A stretch of DNA of 64,000 bases from Sphaerisporangium flaviroseum. GTDB lineage: Bacteria > Actinomycetota > Actinomycetes > Streptosporangiales > Streptosporangiaceae. The translations under genes were made by a program, and so were the position numbers. The DNA is taken from contig NZ_BAAAZR010000019.1 in assembly GCF_039537005.1 (NCBI RefSeq), positions 1 to 64,000 on the forward strand, read 5' to 3'. Numbering within the stretch: the first letter of the stretch is position 1; the number at the start of each line of letters is the position of its first letter. Of the stretch, positions 41,565 through 49,744 are shown one piece after another. The notes under the pieces are model-generated. The model had not been told where the DNA came from. It saw only the letters and a list, made by a program, of their open reading frames with translations, and ran no database searches.

Positions 41565-42491
41565 ATGTCCGACTCGCCTGATGAGCAGGCGGTCTGGCTG
41601 CAGCGCGCCTTCGACGAGCACCGGCGTGAGCTACACGTCCACTGCTACCGCCTCGCCGGGAACGTCACCGACGCGGACGACCTGGTGCAGGAGACCTTCC
41701 TGCGTGCCTGGCGGGCTCGCGACCGCTTCGAGGGTCGGGCTTCGGCACGCACCTGGTTCTACCGGATCGCCACGAACGTCTTCCTCGACAGCCGCAAGGC
41801 GGTCGGTCACCGGACGGTACCGTACGGTGATCCGCTGGAGTGGTCCACCGAGCTCGGTCCCTATCCCGACGCCCTGCTGGCCGACGATCCGCAGACCGGT
41901 CTCGCCGCCCGGGAGACCGTCGAGCTGGCCGTGATCGCAGCGCTCATGTACCTGCCGCCGCGGCAGCGGGCGGCCTTCGTGCTGCGCGACGTCTACGGCT
42001 GGACGCCGCAGGAGATCGCCGCCGCGCTCGACACCGCCGTAGCGGCCGTCAACAGCCTCCTCCAGCGGGCCCGCCACACCCTCCGGCGGCGCGCTCCGTC
42101 GGACCCGAAGGATTGGCGCCGCCCGCAGCTCACCAGTGAGGACGAAGAGATCCTGCGCCGCTACGCCAACGCCAACGCGAAGGGCCCGGAGACGATCCGG
42201 GCACTGCTCGCCGAGGACGTACGGATCACGATGCCGCCCGAGCCGCCGGTCATCGGGATCGACGCGGCCGCGGAGTTCCTCGGCCGACCGCTCGACTGGC
42301 GTACGTTCCCCACCTCGGCCAACGGGCGCCCGGCACTGATCAACTATCTCCGCCGGCCCGGCAGCCCGCACTACGAGGCGTTGGTCGTCGACGTACTCCG
42401 GATCGAGAACGGGAAGATCGTAGAGAGCAACGCCTTCATCGGTGCCCGTCACGTCGCCGCCTTCAGCATGCCCGCCACACTCGAGCCCTAG
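41565..42491 (+). CDS. ECF-type RNA polymerase sigma factor with SnoaL-like C-terminal domain
   Basis: Region 2 (NVTDADDLVQETFLRAWRARDRFEGRASARTWFYRIATNVFLDSRK) and region 4 (LPPRQRAAFVLRDVYGWTPQEIAAALDTAVAAVNSLLQRARHTLRRR) are complete. Residues ~205-308 form a SnoaL/NTF2-like domain (GPETIRALLAEDVRITMPPEPPVIGIDAAAEFLG, DVLRIENGKIVESNAF), as in the SigG-like ECF groups where it replaces an anti-sigma factor. The ATG at 41565 has GGAG 7 nt upstream. Carried as cargo next to the transposase, divergent from DUF899. Confidence 0.9.
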   Translation: MSDSPDEQAVWLQRAFDEHRRELHVHCYRLAGNVTDADDLVQETFLRAWRARDRFEGRASARTWFYRIATNVFLDSRKAVGHRTVPYGDPLEWSTELGPYPDALLADDPQTGLAARETVELAVIAALMYLPPRQRAAFVLRDVYGWTPQEIAAALDTAVAAVNSLLQRARHTLRRRAPSDPKDWRRPQLTSEDEEILRRYANANAKGPETIRALLAEDVRITMPPEPPVIGIDAAAEFLGRPLDWRTFPTSANGRPALINYLRRPGSPHYEALVVDVLRIENGKIVESNAFIGARHVAAFSMPATLEP

Positions 42492-42502
42492 ACGAGTAAG
42501 TC

Positions 42503-43831
42503 TCAAGCTAAGTGGCCGAGTCTGCGCTGGTAGTGGGATCGTCGGGCTCGGGCTTGGGATGTTCGTCGCCAGGTTGACCAGTGCAGGGTGTGCTCTGGCG
42601 GTAGCGCCACGGCCAGGACGAAGGCGTTGAGGAGTCGGCGGATCTCGGCGACGGTCAGCGCGATCATCTCCGGGTCGGCGTCAGGCTGCTGGGCGGTGGT
42701 GGCGGCGAGGATTGTCAGGACGGCCAGGGCGAGCATGGCCAGGGTGATGAACCGGTGCCAGCCGGTCCAGCCGCGGACCTGGTAGTGGTCCAGGCCGATC
42801 TGGCCTTTGCCGGTCTGGAACAGCTCCTCGATGCTCCAGCGGGAGCCGGCCACGGTCACAAGGGTGCGTAGCGGCACCGGACGAGGTGACCAGCACAGGT
42901 AGAAGGCCAGTTCGCCGGTGGTGCGGTTGCGGCGGATGAGCAGCCACCGATGCTCACCGGGTCGGGTAGCGGTGGTGATCCAGGCCCACAGATACTCGCG
43001 GGGACCTTTCGCGCTCGGCCCGCAACTGTGCAGTTGCCACTCGCGGGTGGGGATCCGCTCGGCGACCTCGTCGGCGCGTACGAGGGTGCGGCCGTCGTTG
43101 ATGTGTACGCGTCGGTCGCAGCCGACCGCGAGAACGTAGCCGATCCTGCGCTGTTCAAGGTCGGCGCGTAGGCCGGGGTCGGCGCCGTAGACCTCGTCGG
43201 CGGTGACCCAGGAGGCCGGGACACCAGCGTCGAGGGCGGCGGCGATCATCTGCCGGGCCAGGCCCGGTTTCGTGGCGAACTCGATGTCGTCTGGAACACC
43301 CGCGGCGGCGAGGCGGTCGGGCTGGTCGCACCAGGTCGTCTCGGGTAGGTAGAGCCTGCGGTCGATCAGCGCGCGCCCCGCGGGTGTCACGTAGGCCAGG
43401 AACACCCCGACCTGGCTGTTCTCGACCCGACCGGCGGTGCCGGTGTACTGCCGCTGCACCCCGACTGAGCACACGCCCTTCTTCAGGAAGCCGGTCTCGT
43501 CGGTGACCAGGACCGCGTCCGGATGGCCGAGTTGCTCGACCAGCCAGTCACGCACATCGTCGCGGACGGCTTCGGCGTCCCACACCGCCGTGCGCAGCAG
43601 CCGCTGCATCGCCTGCGGATCGGCGTGACCAGCTCGCTCGGCCAACGACCAGCAGGTCTTGCGATCCGCCTCCGACAGCAGTCCTTTCACGATCTGCCCC
43701 GCGGTCCGTCGTGGCTCCGCCCGCACGAACCGGCCAGCGACACGCGTCACCGCCTCGTCGAGGATGAACCGCCACCGGTCAAGGTCTAAGCTGTGGCCCA
43801 CGGCTATCGCGCGATCTTCGGTTGTCCTCAC
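42503..43831 (-). CDS. IS701-family transposase
   Basis: DDE transposase of 442 residues. VLVTDETGFLKKGVCSVGVQRQYTGTAGRVENSQVGVFLAY is the IS701 signature with the first catalytic Asp; WVTADEVYGADPGLRADLE holds the second Asp; SRWSIEELFQTGKGQIGLDHYQVRGWTGWHRF the Glu. Full length with no frameshift, so probably active. GTG start at 43831; the stop lies 11 nt after the convergent sigma gene's stop. Its start is 78 nt from the right inverted repeat. Confidence 0.93.
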   Translation of the reverse strand: MRTTEDRAIAVGHSLDLDRWRFILDEAVTRVAGRFVRAEPRRTAGQIVKGLLSEADRKTCWSLAERAGHADPQAMQRLLRTAVWDAEAVRDDVRDWLVEQLGHPDAVLVTDETGFLKKGVCSVGVQRQYTGTAGRVENSQVGVFLAYVTPAGRALIDRRLYLPETTWCDQPDRLAAAGVPDDIEFATKPGLARQMIAAALDAGVPASWVTADEVYGADPGLRADLEQRRIGYVLAVGCDRRVHINDGRTLVRADEVAERIPTREWQLHSCGPSAKGPREYLWAWITTATRPGEHRWLLIRRNRTTGELAFYLCWSPRPVPLRTLVTVAGSRWSIEELFQTGKGQIGLDHYQVRGWTGWHRFITLAMLALAVLTILAATTAQQPDADPEMIALTVAEIRRLLNAFVLAVALPPEHTLHWSTWRRTSQARARRSHYQRRLGHLA

Positions 43832-44318
43832 AAACCATCGATGATCAACGTGGTGGCCGTCTTCATGCCCACGCCACGCCCAACGCCGAAGCCAAGTGAC
43901 GTTGGAGTACTAGGGAGTCCTCCGGTTCATGGGTGGCTGACCTAGTACGGGAGTGCTGCGAGCCGACGTCGAGGGTTTATGTGACCTTTCTTCCGATTAT
44001 TCGTCCTCATGAATGAGGGCGACGGCGCGCGGGATAAGGGAAGAGAACGCCCCGGCTCCTATGCGAGGAATTCCACCCACGCGCCGCCTCCCCCGCTTTA
44101 AGGGCGGATCTCCTCGTCCGTCAGGGATCAACGCCGAGCGAGATGACCGCCTGCTCCAAGCCTTCACGGTCCGGGCCCCAGCGCTCGATCAGGTGGAGCG
44201 CCTGCTCCTGCTGACGGTCGGTCTCTACGCTGTCGGCTACCGTCTTGGAGGCCATGGCCGCTGTGCCGCGAGGGGCGCGCTTCTGCTCCTCGGTAGGTTT
44301 TGGACAGTAGGTGAGCCC
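43832..44318. other. Right end of the element and gene-poor flank
   Basis: Holds the last ~78 nt of the element with its inverted repeat (43893-43909), the CTAG flank, then about 400 nt without a convincing gene. A reading frame continuous with the next regulator extends back to 44013, but its ~100 codons resemble no protein and lack a start site; it is treated as non-coding. AT content is higher than in the core genome. Confidence 0.5.
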
Positions 44319-45137
44319 TTGTCCGCCAGCAGGGAGATAGACCCCCACGAGTCCCCACGGGCTCTGTTTGCCTTCGAACTGCGGAAACACCGAACTGACG
44401 CCAAGCTCACGCAGAAGCAACTAGCGAAACGCGTCGGGTTCAGTGAATCCATGGTGGGCATGGTGGAAGCGAGCAGACGGCCCCCTTCCGAGCGCTTCGC
44501 CCAGCTTTGCGATCAAGCCTTGGGGCTCGACGGCGCAATGATGCGCCTCTACGTCGCCACCACCTGGAACAAGGCACCTGAGTACTTCAGGCCCTGGCTC
44601 GAAGAAGAGGAAGACGCCACATCGCTACACACGTGGGAACCGACGCTCATACCCGGCCTGCTCCAGACCGAGGCATACGCCCGCGAGATGTTCGCCACGT
44701 CTCCCGGCATCACCAGGGAAGACGTAGAGGAACGCCTCGCAGGTCGCATGCAACGGCGAGCCATCCTTAATCGGGAGAAGCCGCCCATGATCAGCGCTGT
44801 CATGGATGAAGCCGTGATCCATCGAAGCATCGGGGAGCCAGAGGTGATGCAGGAACAACTACGGTTCCTGCTCGAAATGGCCCAGCACCCCAAGGTGACC
44901 TTGCAAATCGTGCCCTACACGGCACAGGCGCACTGCGGCTTGATAGGCGGGTTCATCATCGCCGAACGGAACGGATCACCGTATGCCGCCTACGCTGAGG
45001 CACAACCGCATGGCCGCACGCTAGACGATCGTCAGGTGCTCGCTGAGATGGCACTCCGGTATGACGCGATCAGAGCCGAAGCTCTACCGTTCAAACAGTC
45101 GGTCAAGCTCATACAGGAAGTGGTGAACCGAACGTGA
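44319..45137 (+). CDS. XRE-family regulator with DUF5753 domain
   Basis: HTH at residues ~15-70 (FELRKHRTDAKLTQKQLAKRVGFSESMVGMVEASRRPPSERFAQLCDQAL) followed by the DUF5753 domain (FRPWLEEEEDATSLHTWEPTLIPGLLQTEAYAREMF, RMQRRAILNREKPPMISAVMDEAVIHRSIG, TLQIVPYTAQAHCGLIGGFII). About 272 residues if it starts at the TTG at 44319 (GGTGAG just upstream), the usual size for the family; the start is uncertain. Overlaps the following DUF397 gene by 4 nt. Such pairs control development or antibiotic production in Streptomyces. Codons use more A/T than neighbours, in line with recent acquisition. Confidence 0.82.
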   Translation: MSASREIDPHESPRALFAFELRKHRTDAKLTQKQLAKRVGFSESMVGMVEASRRPPSERFAQLCDQALGLDGAMMRLYVATTWNKAPEYFRPWLEEEEDATSLHTWEPTLIPGLLQTEAYAREMFATSPGITREDVEERLAGRMQRRAILNREKPPMISAVMDEAVIHRSIGEPEVMQEQLRFLLEMAQHPKVTLQIVPYTAQAHCGLIGGFIIAERNGSPYAAYAEAQPHGRTLDDRQVLAEMALRYDAIRAEALPFKQSVKLIQEVVNRT

Positions 45138-45337
45138 CTGCTGACCTTCGGGACGCACAGTGGCGCAAGAGCACCTTCAGCGGCGACACGGGCAACTGTG
45201 TGGAGGTCGCATCGAACCTGCCCGGCATCTTCGCAGTCAGGGACAGCAAGAACCCAACTGGTCCGGCCCTGGTGGTTGAGCCCGGCGCGTGGTTGGCCTT
45301 CGTAAGGGGTCTCAAGGCCGGGGCATTGGGCGCATAA
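45134..45337 (+). CDS. DUF397 domain protein
   Basis: Protein of 67 residues: AQWRKSTFSGDTGNCVEVASNLPGIFAVRDSKNPTGPALVVEPGAWLAFVRGLKAG, the complete DUF397 pattern (WRKSxxSxxxGNCVEVA, VRDSKxPxGPxL, W..F). Encoded with an XRE-DUF5753 partner in many actinobacteria, probably a regulatory pair, with the small protein antagonising or assisting the HTH protein. GTG overlapping the previous stop (GTGA). Followed by a strong terminator. Confidence 0.92.
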   Translation: MTADLRDAQWRKSTFSGDTGNCVEVASNLPGIFAVRDSKNPTGPALVVEPGAWLAFVRGLKAGALGA

Positions 45338-45350
45338 GTGCTGGACTGGG

Positions 45351-45370
45351 GCCCCCGCTCAGGCGGGGGC
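45351..45370 (+). terminator. Terminator after the XRE-DUF397 pair
   Basis: Stem GCCCCCGC / GCGGGGGC of 8 perfect bp, loop TCAG, followed by TCTCT, 14 nt after the DUF397 stop. Confidence 0.8.
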
Positions 45371-45669
45371 TCTCTCGCGTCCGATCCACTTAGCAGCTCA
45401 ACGAGACGGCATGGATAGACGCTCGGTGGGCTCTAGCCACCCGCAGGGCGGCGGCCCGACTTCGCGTGTCCATTCACCAGCGACGTACACCGTTGCCCCA
45501 TCTCCAACGGCAACAGACGGCGTTGACGCCGACCGAGGGCCATCTTCAGGCAGCGGGGCGGGCAGACGGGGGTCACGCCGAGGTGAAGCCGCGCGGGAGC
45601 GTTGAATAATGAGTGGGATATCAGCGAGGACTTGGGCAAAGTAGATCTCGATCAAAGAGGAGATCCACC
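45371..45669. other. Non-coding stretch with the promoter region of the intact rtcB
   Basis: No gene is supported: short frames on both strands resemble nothing known. The last ~65 nt are AT-rich (TTGAATAATGAGTGGGATAT and GGGCAAAGTAGATCT) and should contain the rtcB promoter, followed by the AGAGGAGATCCACC ribosome-binding site. Confidence 0.45.
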
Positions 45670-46824
45670 ATGCCGAACCAGATCGCACCTAACCTTCTGT
45701 CGTGGGCCAGCGAAATAGACCCGGGCACGATCGAGCAGGCGGCACGTACCGCTCGCCAGCGTTTCGTTTCGGGTCATGTCGCGCTCATGCCGGACGCGCA
45801 TATCGGCATTGGCGCGACAGTCGGATCCGTGATTCCTACCGAGGGTGCGATCATTCCGGCCGCCGTGGGTGTGGACATCGGCTGCGGAATGGTCGCGACC
45901 GAGACCACGCTCACCGCTGCCGACCTGCCTGACACCCTGGCCGCGTTGATGCCCATGGTGGAGCACCGCATCCCGGCCGGCGTCGGCAAGGGCCACGCCG
46001 ACCCGTCCATGGACAGAGCCCTCAGCGAACTGGGACTCCCCCACACCGACCTGAACCCCAAGCAGGCGAAGAAGGTAGCCGAGCAGTTCGGCACCCTGGG
46101 CTCCGGCAACCACTTCGTGGAGGTATGTCTCGACGAGCGTGACCGGGTCTGGACGGTGCTGCACTCCGGTTCTCGCGGCATCGGCAACCAGCTCGCCACG
46201 ATGCACATCGTGGGCGCCAAGAAGCTCATGAAGAAGCAGGCCATCGGCCTGGAAGACCCCGACCTGGCCTACCTGATCCAGAGCACACCGGAGTTCACCG
46301 CCTACATCGAGGACATGCTGTGGGCCCAGCGCTACGCCATGGCCTCACGCGCCCGCATGGACAAGGTCCTGATCAACGCCCTGTTCCGCGTCGTCGGCAA
46401 GGGCCAGCGCGTCCGCACGATCAACTGCCACCACAACTTCACCCAGCAGGAGACGCACAACGGCAAGGAGCTGTGGATCACCCGCAAGGGAGCCATCAGG
46501 GCCGACACCGGCGACGAAGGCGTCATCCCCGGCTCGATGGGCACCCAGTCCTACATCGTCCGCGGACTTGGGAACCCCGACTCGTACAACTCCTGCTCCC
46601 ACGGCGCCGGCCGCCGCATGTCCCGCAGCCGAGCCAAGCGAGAGCTATCAGCCAAGTCACTCACCGAAGCGATGCACGGCCGAACCTGGAACGCAGACCG
46701 CGCCGCCGCCTTGGTGGACGAGCACCCCGAAGCGTACAAGTCCATCGACCAGGTGATGGAAGACCAGAAGGACCTGGTGGAGATCCAGCACACCCTGCAC
46801 CAGATCTTCAACTACAAAGGCTGA
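45670..46824 (+). CDS. rtcB: RNA-splicing ligase RtcB
   Basis: GTP- and Mn-dependent RNA 3'-phosphate ligase, 384 residues, complete. VGVDIGCGM (metal-binding Cys), GTLGSGNHFVEV, LHSGSRGIGN, INCHHNF, EGVIPGSMGTQSYIVRG and NSCSHGAGRRMSR (the His that accepts GMP) are all present; C-terminus HQIFNYKG. The ATG has AGAGGAGA 7 nt upstream. It clearly differs from the split rtcB at the island edges (about half the residues differ in comparable segments), so it is a second type and not a duplicate. Could act in RNA repair or tRNA healing. Confidence 0.94.
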   Translation: MPNQIAPNLLSWASEIDPGTIEQAARTARQRFVSGHVALMPDAHIGIGATVGSVIPTEGAIIPAAVGVDIGCGMVATETTLTAADLPDTLAALMPMVEHRIPAGVGKGHADPSMDRALSELGLPHTDLNPKQAKKVAEQFGTLGSGNHFVEVCLDERDRVWTVLHSGSRGIGNQLATMHIVGAKKLMKKQAIGLEDPDLAYLIQSTPEFTAYIEDMLWAQRYAMASRARMDKVLINALFRVVGKGQRVRTINCHHNFTQQETHNGKELWITRKGAIRADTGDEGVIPGSMGTQSYIVRGLGNPDSYNSCSHGAGRRMSRSRAKRELSAKSLTEAMHGRTWNADRAAALVDEHPEAYKSIDQVMEDQKDLVEIQHTLHQIFNYKG

Positions 46825-47100
46825 AGCCTAGATTAATACTCCAGCCGCACATCGGGATGTGAGCTCAGTCCCGGGATCTGCTGGCGCGGTCGGAGGACCC
46901 GTCCTAGACTGGGAGGTCACCATGAGCCGTTACCGTATTCTGCTTTCGGTGATGTGATCGACGACGTAGTTCAACGAGGGCTTCGCGAAGGCGGAACTTC
47001 GGCGGTGAGCGCCTTGGGCTGGGAGCTGCAGGTGCCGCTGCTGCCATAAGGCACCGGCGAACATTTCCGCCATCGACGACCGCCGGCCGATCGGGGGCGA

Positions 47101-47754
47101 TTAATCGGGGTCATCGGCTGGCACGATGTACGTAGCGTGGGTCGCTTCCAGCCATTCCCTGTCGATTTGGTGACCGACCATTCGGCCGATCGCGGTGAGC
47201 GCGGAGGTGAAACTCTCTCGAGGCTCGATGGCGGGTGCGTCCGGGTCATCCTCGTCGATGTTGAAGCGGAGGCCATACAGGTACGGATCGAGGGCGTTCG
47301 GATCGCGACCGGACCGTTCGTTGGTATCGAGAATGTCGAGGGCTGTGATGATTTCACCGTCTTTCGCGTATTTGAGCATGGTTTCGCCATGGAAATCCCA
47401 ACTGATGGCCAGAGTCAGCCTGCCACATCGCGACAACATAAGCAGCGCTTCGTCCTCCGTGGAATGGTAATCGGCGATGATCAACGCCCAGTTGCCGATC
47501 AGACCGACCAGCAGGCCAGCCGCTTCACTGCCACTCCCATCAGAGCCTGAGCCCCACCCGGAGAAGCTGTCCGGTGCACCAGAGGCTGGATCACCGTTCA
47601 GCGTCACGACTGCTTCTTCGACAGGGATATCTTCCACCCACACGGCGTAGAACTGCTGCATCGAGACATCGCTGGGGTCGTACGAGCGGAGCAATTGATA
47701 GAGGTCGTCTGCCGGCACGAGTTCAGCATCCTGATCGGATAGTCCGTGGGCCAC
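47101..47754 (-). CDS. DUF6461-like protein
   Basis: Protein of 217 residues. The order of motifs (DPSDVSMQQFYAVWVEDIPVEEAVVTLNGDP, a middle segment WALIIADYHSTEDEALLMLSRCGRLTLAISW, then YAKDGEIITALDILDTNERSGRDPNALDP) resembles DUF6461 proteins, common in actinobacteria and of unknown function. The GTG at 47754 lies inside the rtcB 5' fragment; the GTG at 47718 (start PADDLYQLL) may be the real one. Lower GC than the core genome. The 276 nt between it and the intact rtcB hold no supported gene. Confidence 0.62.
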   Translation of the reverse strand: MAHGLSDQDAELVPADDLYQLLRSYDPSDVSMQQFYAVWVEDIPVEEAVVTLNGDPASGAPDSFSGWGSGSDGSGSEAAGLLVGLIGNWALIIADYHSTEDEALLMLSRCGRLTLAISWDFHGETMLKYAKDGEIITALDILDTNERSGRDPNALDPYLYGLRFNIDEDDPDAPAIEPRESFTSALTAIGRMVGHQIDREWLEATHATYIVPADDPD

Positions 47755-48154
47755 CCGCCCGGCCCGCCTGATGCAGGCACCTTCCTCTCACCAGTTGCCT
47801 GGGGCGCCTGGCGGGATCGACCGGGTGCTTGTGCGCGTGGAACCCCACCTGGATCGCCTGCTCCAGACGCCCCCGCAGATACGGCAGGTTGTCCGGAAGG
47901 TCCTCCACCCGCAGCGAGGTCCGCACCGCGCTCATCCCGCACCCGATGTCGACCCCGACCGCCGCGGGCGACACCGCGTCCCGCATCGCGATCACCGCGC
48001 CCACGGTGGCCCCCATGCCGTAATGCACATCCGGCATCACGGCGACACCATGGGTCCACGGCACATTCGCGAAATTGCGCAACTGCTGCATCGCCTGCGA
48101 CTCGACCTCATCGGGGTCGGCCCACATCCGGATAGGCGCGCGCCCACCCGCCAC
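47723..48154 (-). pseudogene. 5' remnant of an rtcB gene
   Basis: About 105 codons follow the N-terminal third of RtcB: RAPIRMWADPDEVESQAMQQLRNFANVPWTHGVAVMPDVHYGMGATVGAVIAMRDAVSPAAVGVDIGCGMSAVRTS...LEQAIQVGFHAHKHPVDP. After about 47840 the frame continues but no longer matches. The catalytic core motifs GNHF, HSGSR, NCHHN and SHGAGR are missing. It is the same strand and subtype as the 3' remnant at 39.9 kb, so the two are best read as halves of one gene separated by island DNA. Confidence 0.85.
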
Positions 48155-48320
48155 CTTGCTGAACGCGCACCGCCTCCTTCAGCAGAGCTCCCCTGACACC
48201 CCAATAACGCCAGACCATCCACACCCGCCGCAACCCAATTACGATCACACGCGCAGGGCCCGCACTTTCCATCTTGGCCGCAGGCATGGTCGCCGGTGAA
48301 AACGACCCGGCCGCGTTGCC

Positions 48321-48581
48321 GTGAGCACACGGGGATCGCGCGCCTCGGCGATCGGTCGCGGTGGCACGACGGCCGGTTCACAGCGGGGATCTTCGGCCTT
48401 CGGCAACGACTATCCGGACGACCACACCGTGCGGGTGTGGAACGTGGCGCGACGGCGGGAGACCGCCATACTGACCGGCCACACCGACCGGGTCCAGACG
48501 GTCGCCTTCAGCCCCGATGGCACGATCCTGGCCGGCGGCGGCGGCGGTGGCGGCACGATCCGGTTGTGGGCGATCCGTTGA
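48321..48581 (+). pseudogene. Fragment of a WD40-repeat protein
   Basis: The final ~50 codons contain one full and two partial WD40 repeats: DHTVRVWNVARRRETAILTGHTDRVQTVAFSPDGTILAGGGGGGGTIRLWAIR, ending at a natural C-terminus. A functional propeller needs about seven repeats, and the upstream ~35 codons show none, so this is the tail of a lost gene. Sits at the right edge of the island beside the rtcB remnant. Confidence 0.75.
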
Positions 48582-49634
48582 TCACCGATGGCGTCCGGTC
48601 GCCCATCGGTACTGGTGGAGGATCTCCCGGCCGGTCGCGGCTCGATCGAGGAACATCAGGTCGTCGTGCCGGCAGTCACACGCGTTCCTCTCCTCGGTGT
48701 TCTGCGGGTAGCTGCCACCGATCTTGATGCCCCGGGGGTCGGTCGCCGAGGTGAGGTCCGGCTCCGGGGGGCCGGCGACGCCCCAGGGGTCCTCCGGGAC
48801 CGTGGAGAACCCGTCCAGCGGGCGCCCGTTCCTGTACAGCTTCATCGTGCCGTCGTCGTAGTCGAACGTCGCCGCGAGGAACACCCACTCACCGGGCGGC
48901 AGCACGCTCTGCCAGGCCTCGCCGGCGGCGAACGTCTGGGACCTGCCGCCGTCCACACGCCTGCCGAGCGCGACGACCCGCAACTCCCCCGACACGTTGA
49001 TCACCTCCAGCAGGGCCCTGACGTCGTGCCCCTGGGAGTCGCCGCTGAGCACGCCCGCCAGCCCGATCGCGCCATAACGGTCGTCCGGATCCGGAGTGCC
49101 GGAGTTGAGGGCGGGGTTCTGGCCGGTCATCTTGAACCACCCCATGATGGTGATCTGCCTCGCCTGGCCGAAGGCGCGCAGGGTGGTCGTCCCGGTGCCG
49201 GAATAGGTGCCGGCCTTCCAGTCGTCGTTCCCGGCGACCGCGGGATCGACCTGTCCGGTCCGCAGCGACGACGTGCTCCCCGGGTGAGCGCCGTCCCGCA
49301 CGCGCATCGCGGCGCCGCCGTTGACCAGATCGATGGTGGTCCCCGAGTGGCCCTGGTCCTCCTCCCGCGCGGCGTTCGCGGCAGATGGATGTTCGAAGTC
49401 GTAGTAGGCGACCAGGTTCCGCCTCAGGCTGGGGAACACCTCCCGCATGGACGGCCCGGACAGCGAGGAGTCGGGCGTGGAGATGGTCTGGGCCGCGGCT
49501 CCCGGGGCCACCGCGAAGGACCCGCAGAGCAGCATGGCGAGGACGGCCACACGGAGGCGGCGTGATGGGGACGGCCGGCGGGGCGGGACGTGTGCTGTCA
49601 CCGGGTGACCGGCGTAGATGTGGCGACCTGTCAT
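48582..49634 (-). CDS. Secreted LamG (concanavalin A-like) domain protein
   Basis: Exported protein of 350 residues. Signal peptide: basic N-terminus, then LRVAVLAMLLCGSFAVAPGAAAQ. The mature part is a single laminin-G/concanavalin-like beta sandwich (NLVAYYDFEHPSAANAAREEDQGHSG, ITIMGWFKMTGQNPALNSGTPDPDDRYGAIGLAGVL, WVFLAATFDYDDGTMKLYRNGRPLDGFSTVP, DDLMFLDRAATGREI). Probably carbohydrate binding. The ATG at 49634 has AGGAGAGG upstream. Follows the secreted sugar dehydrogenase gene on the same strand (110-nt gap); the pair may act on an extracellular glycan. Confidence 0.82.
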   Translation of the reverse strand: MTGRHIYAGHPVTAHVPPRRPSPSRRLRVAVLAMLLCGSFAVAPGAAAQTISTPDSSLSGPSMREVFPSLRRNLVAYYDFEHPSAANAAREEDQGHSGTTIDLVNGGAAMRVRDGAHPGSTSSLRTGQVDPAVAGNDDWKAGTYSGTGTTTLRAFGQARQITIMGWFKMTGQNPALNSGTPDPDDRYGAIGLAGVLSGDSQGHDVRALLEVINVSGELRVVALGRRVDGGRSQTFAAGEAWQSVLPPGEWVFLAATFDYDDGTMKLYRNGRPLDGFSTVPEDPWGVAGPPEPDLTSATDPRGIKIGGSYPQNTEERNACDCRHDDLMFLDRAATGREILHQYRWATGRHR

Positions 49635-49744
49635 CTGTCCTCTCCTGCTCCCTCGTGCGCCCCGGGCGACCGGTCGCCGGTGACGTGTCGCGTCCTGCCA
49701 CCGGCGACCTCGCATGTCCGTGCGTCGCGCTCGCCGTCGTACGG

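Larger units (their letters stand above)
40149..43909. mobile_element. IS701-family element with passenger genes, 3.76 kb
   Basis: Ends are inverted repeats: TACTCCAACGTCATTTG at 40149 and TACTCCAACGTCACTTG read inward from 43909, 16 of 17 identical. Both ends are flanked by CTAG (40145-40148 and 43910-43913), the 4-bp YTAR target duplication known for IS701 elements. Content: decayed membrane-protein gene, DUF899 gene, divergent ECF sigma gene, and an IS701-type transposase next to the right end. A plain IS701 element is about 1.4 kb, so roughly 2.3 kb is cargo. Whether the outer ends moved as one unit is an inference from the matching ends and flanks. Confidence 0.72.

Noticed and set aside
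44013..44318. N-terminal extension of the XRE regulator to 44013
   Set aside because: About 100 codons without similarity or ribosome-binding site; typical XRE-DUF5753 proteins begin close to the HTH.
45411..45639. Small overlapping frames on both strands before the intact rtcB
   Set aside because: No ribosome-binding site, no similarity, and compositions typical of chance frames.
46828..46843. CTAG followed by TACTCCA just after the intact rtcB, similar to the element end
   Set aside because: Only seven bases match, five bases separate the two motifs, and no partner repeat was found; too weak to call an IS relic.
46922..46957. Eleven-codon frame MSRYRILLSVM with a good GGGAGG site
   Set aside because: Too short to support as a gene; may be the broken start of a lost gene.
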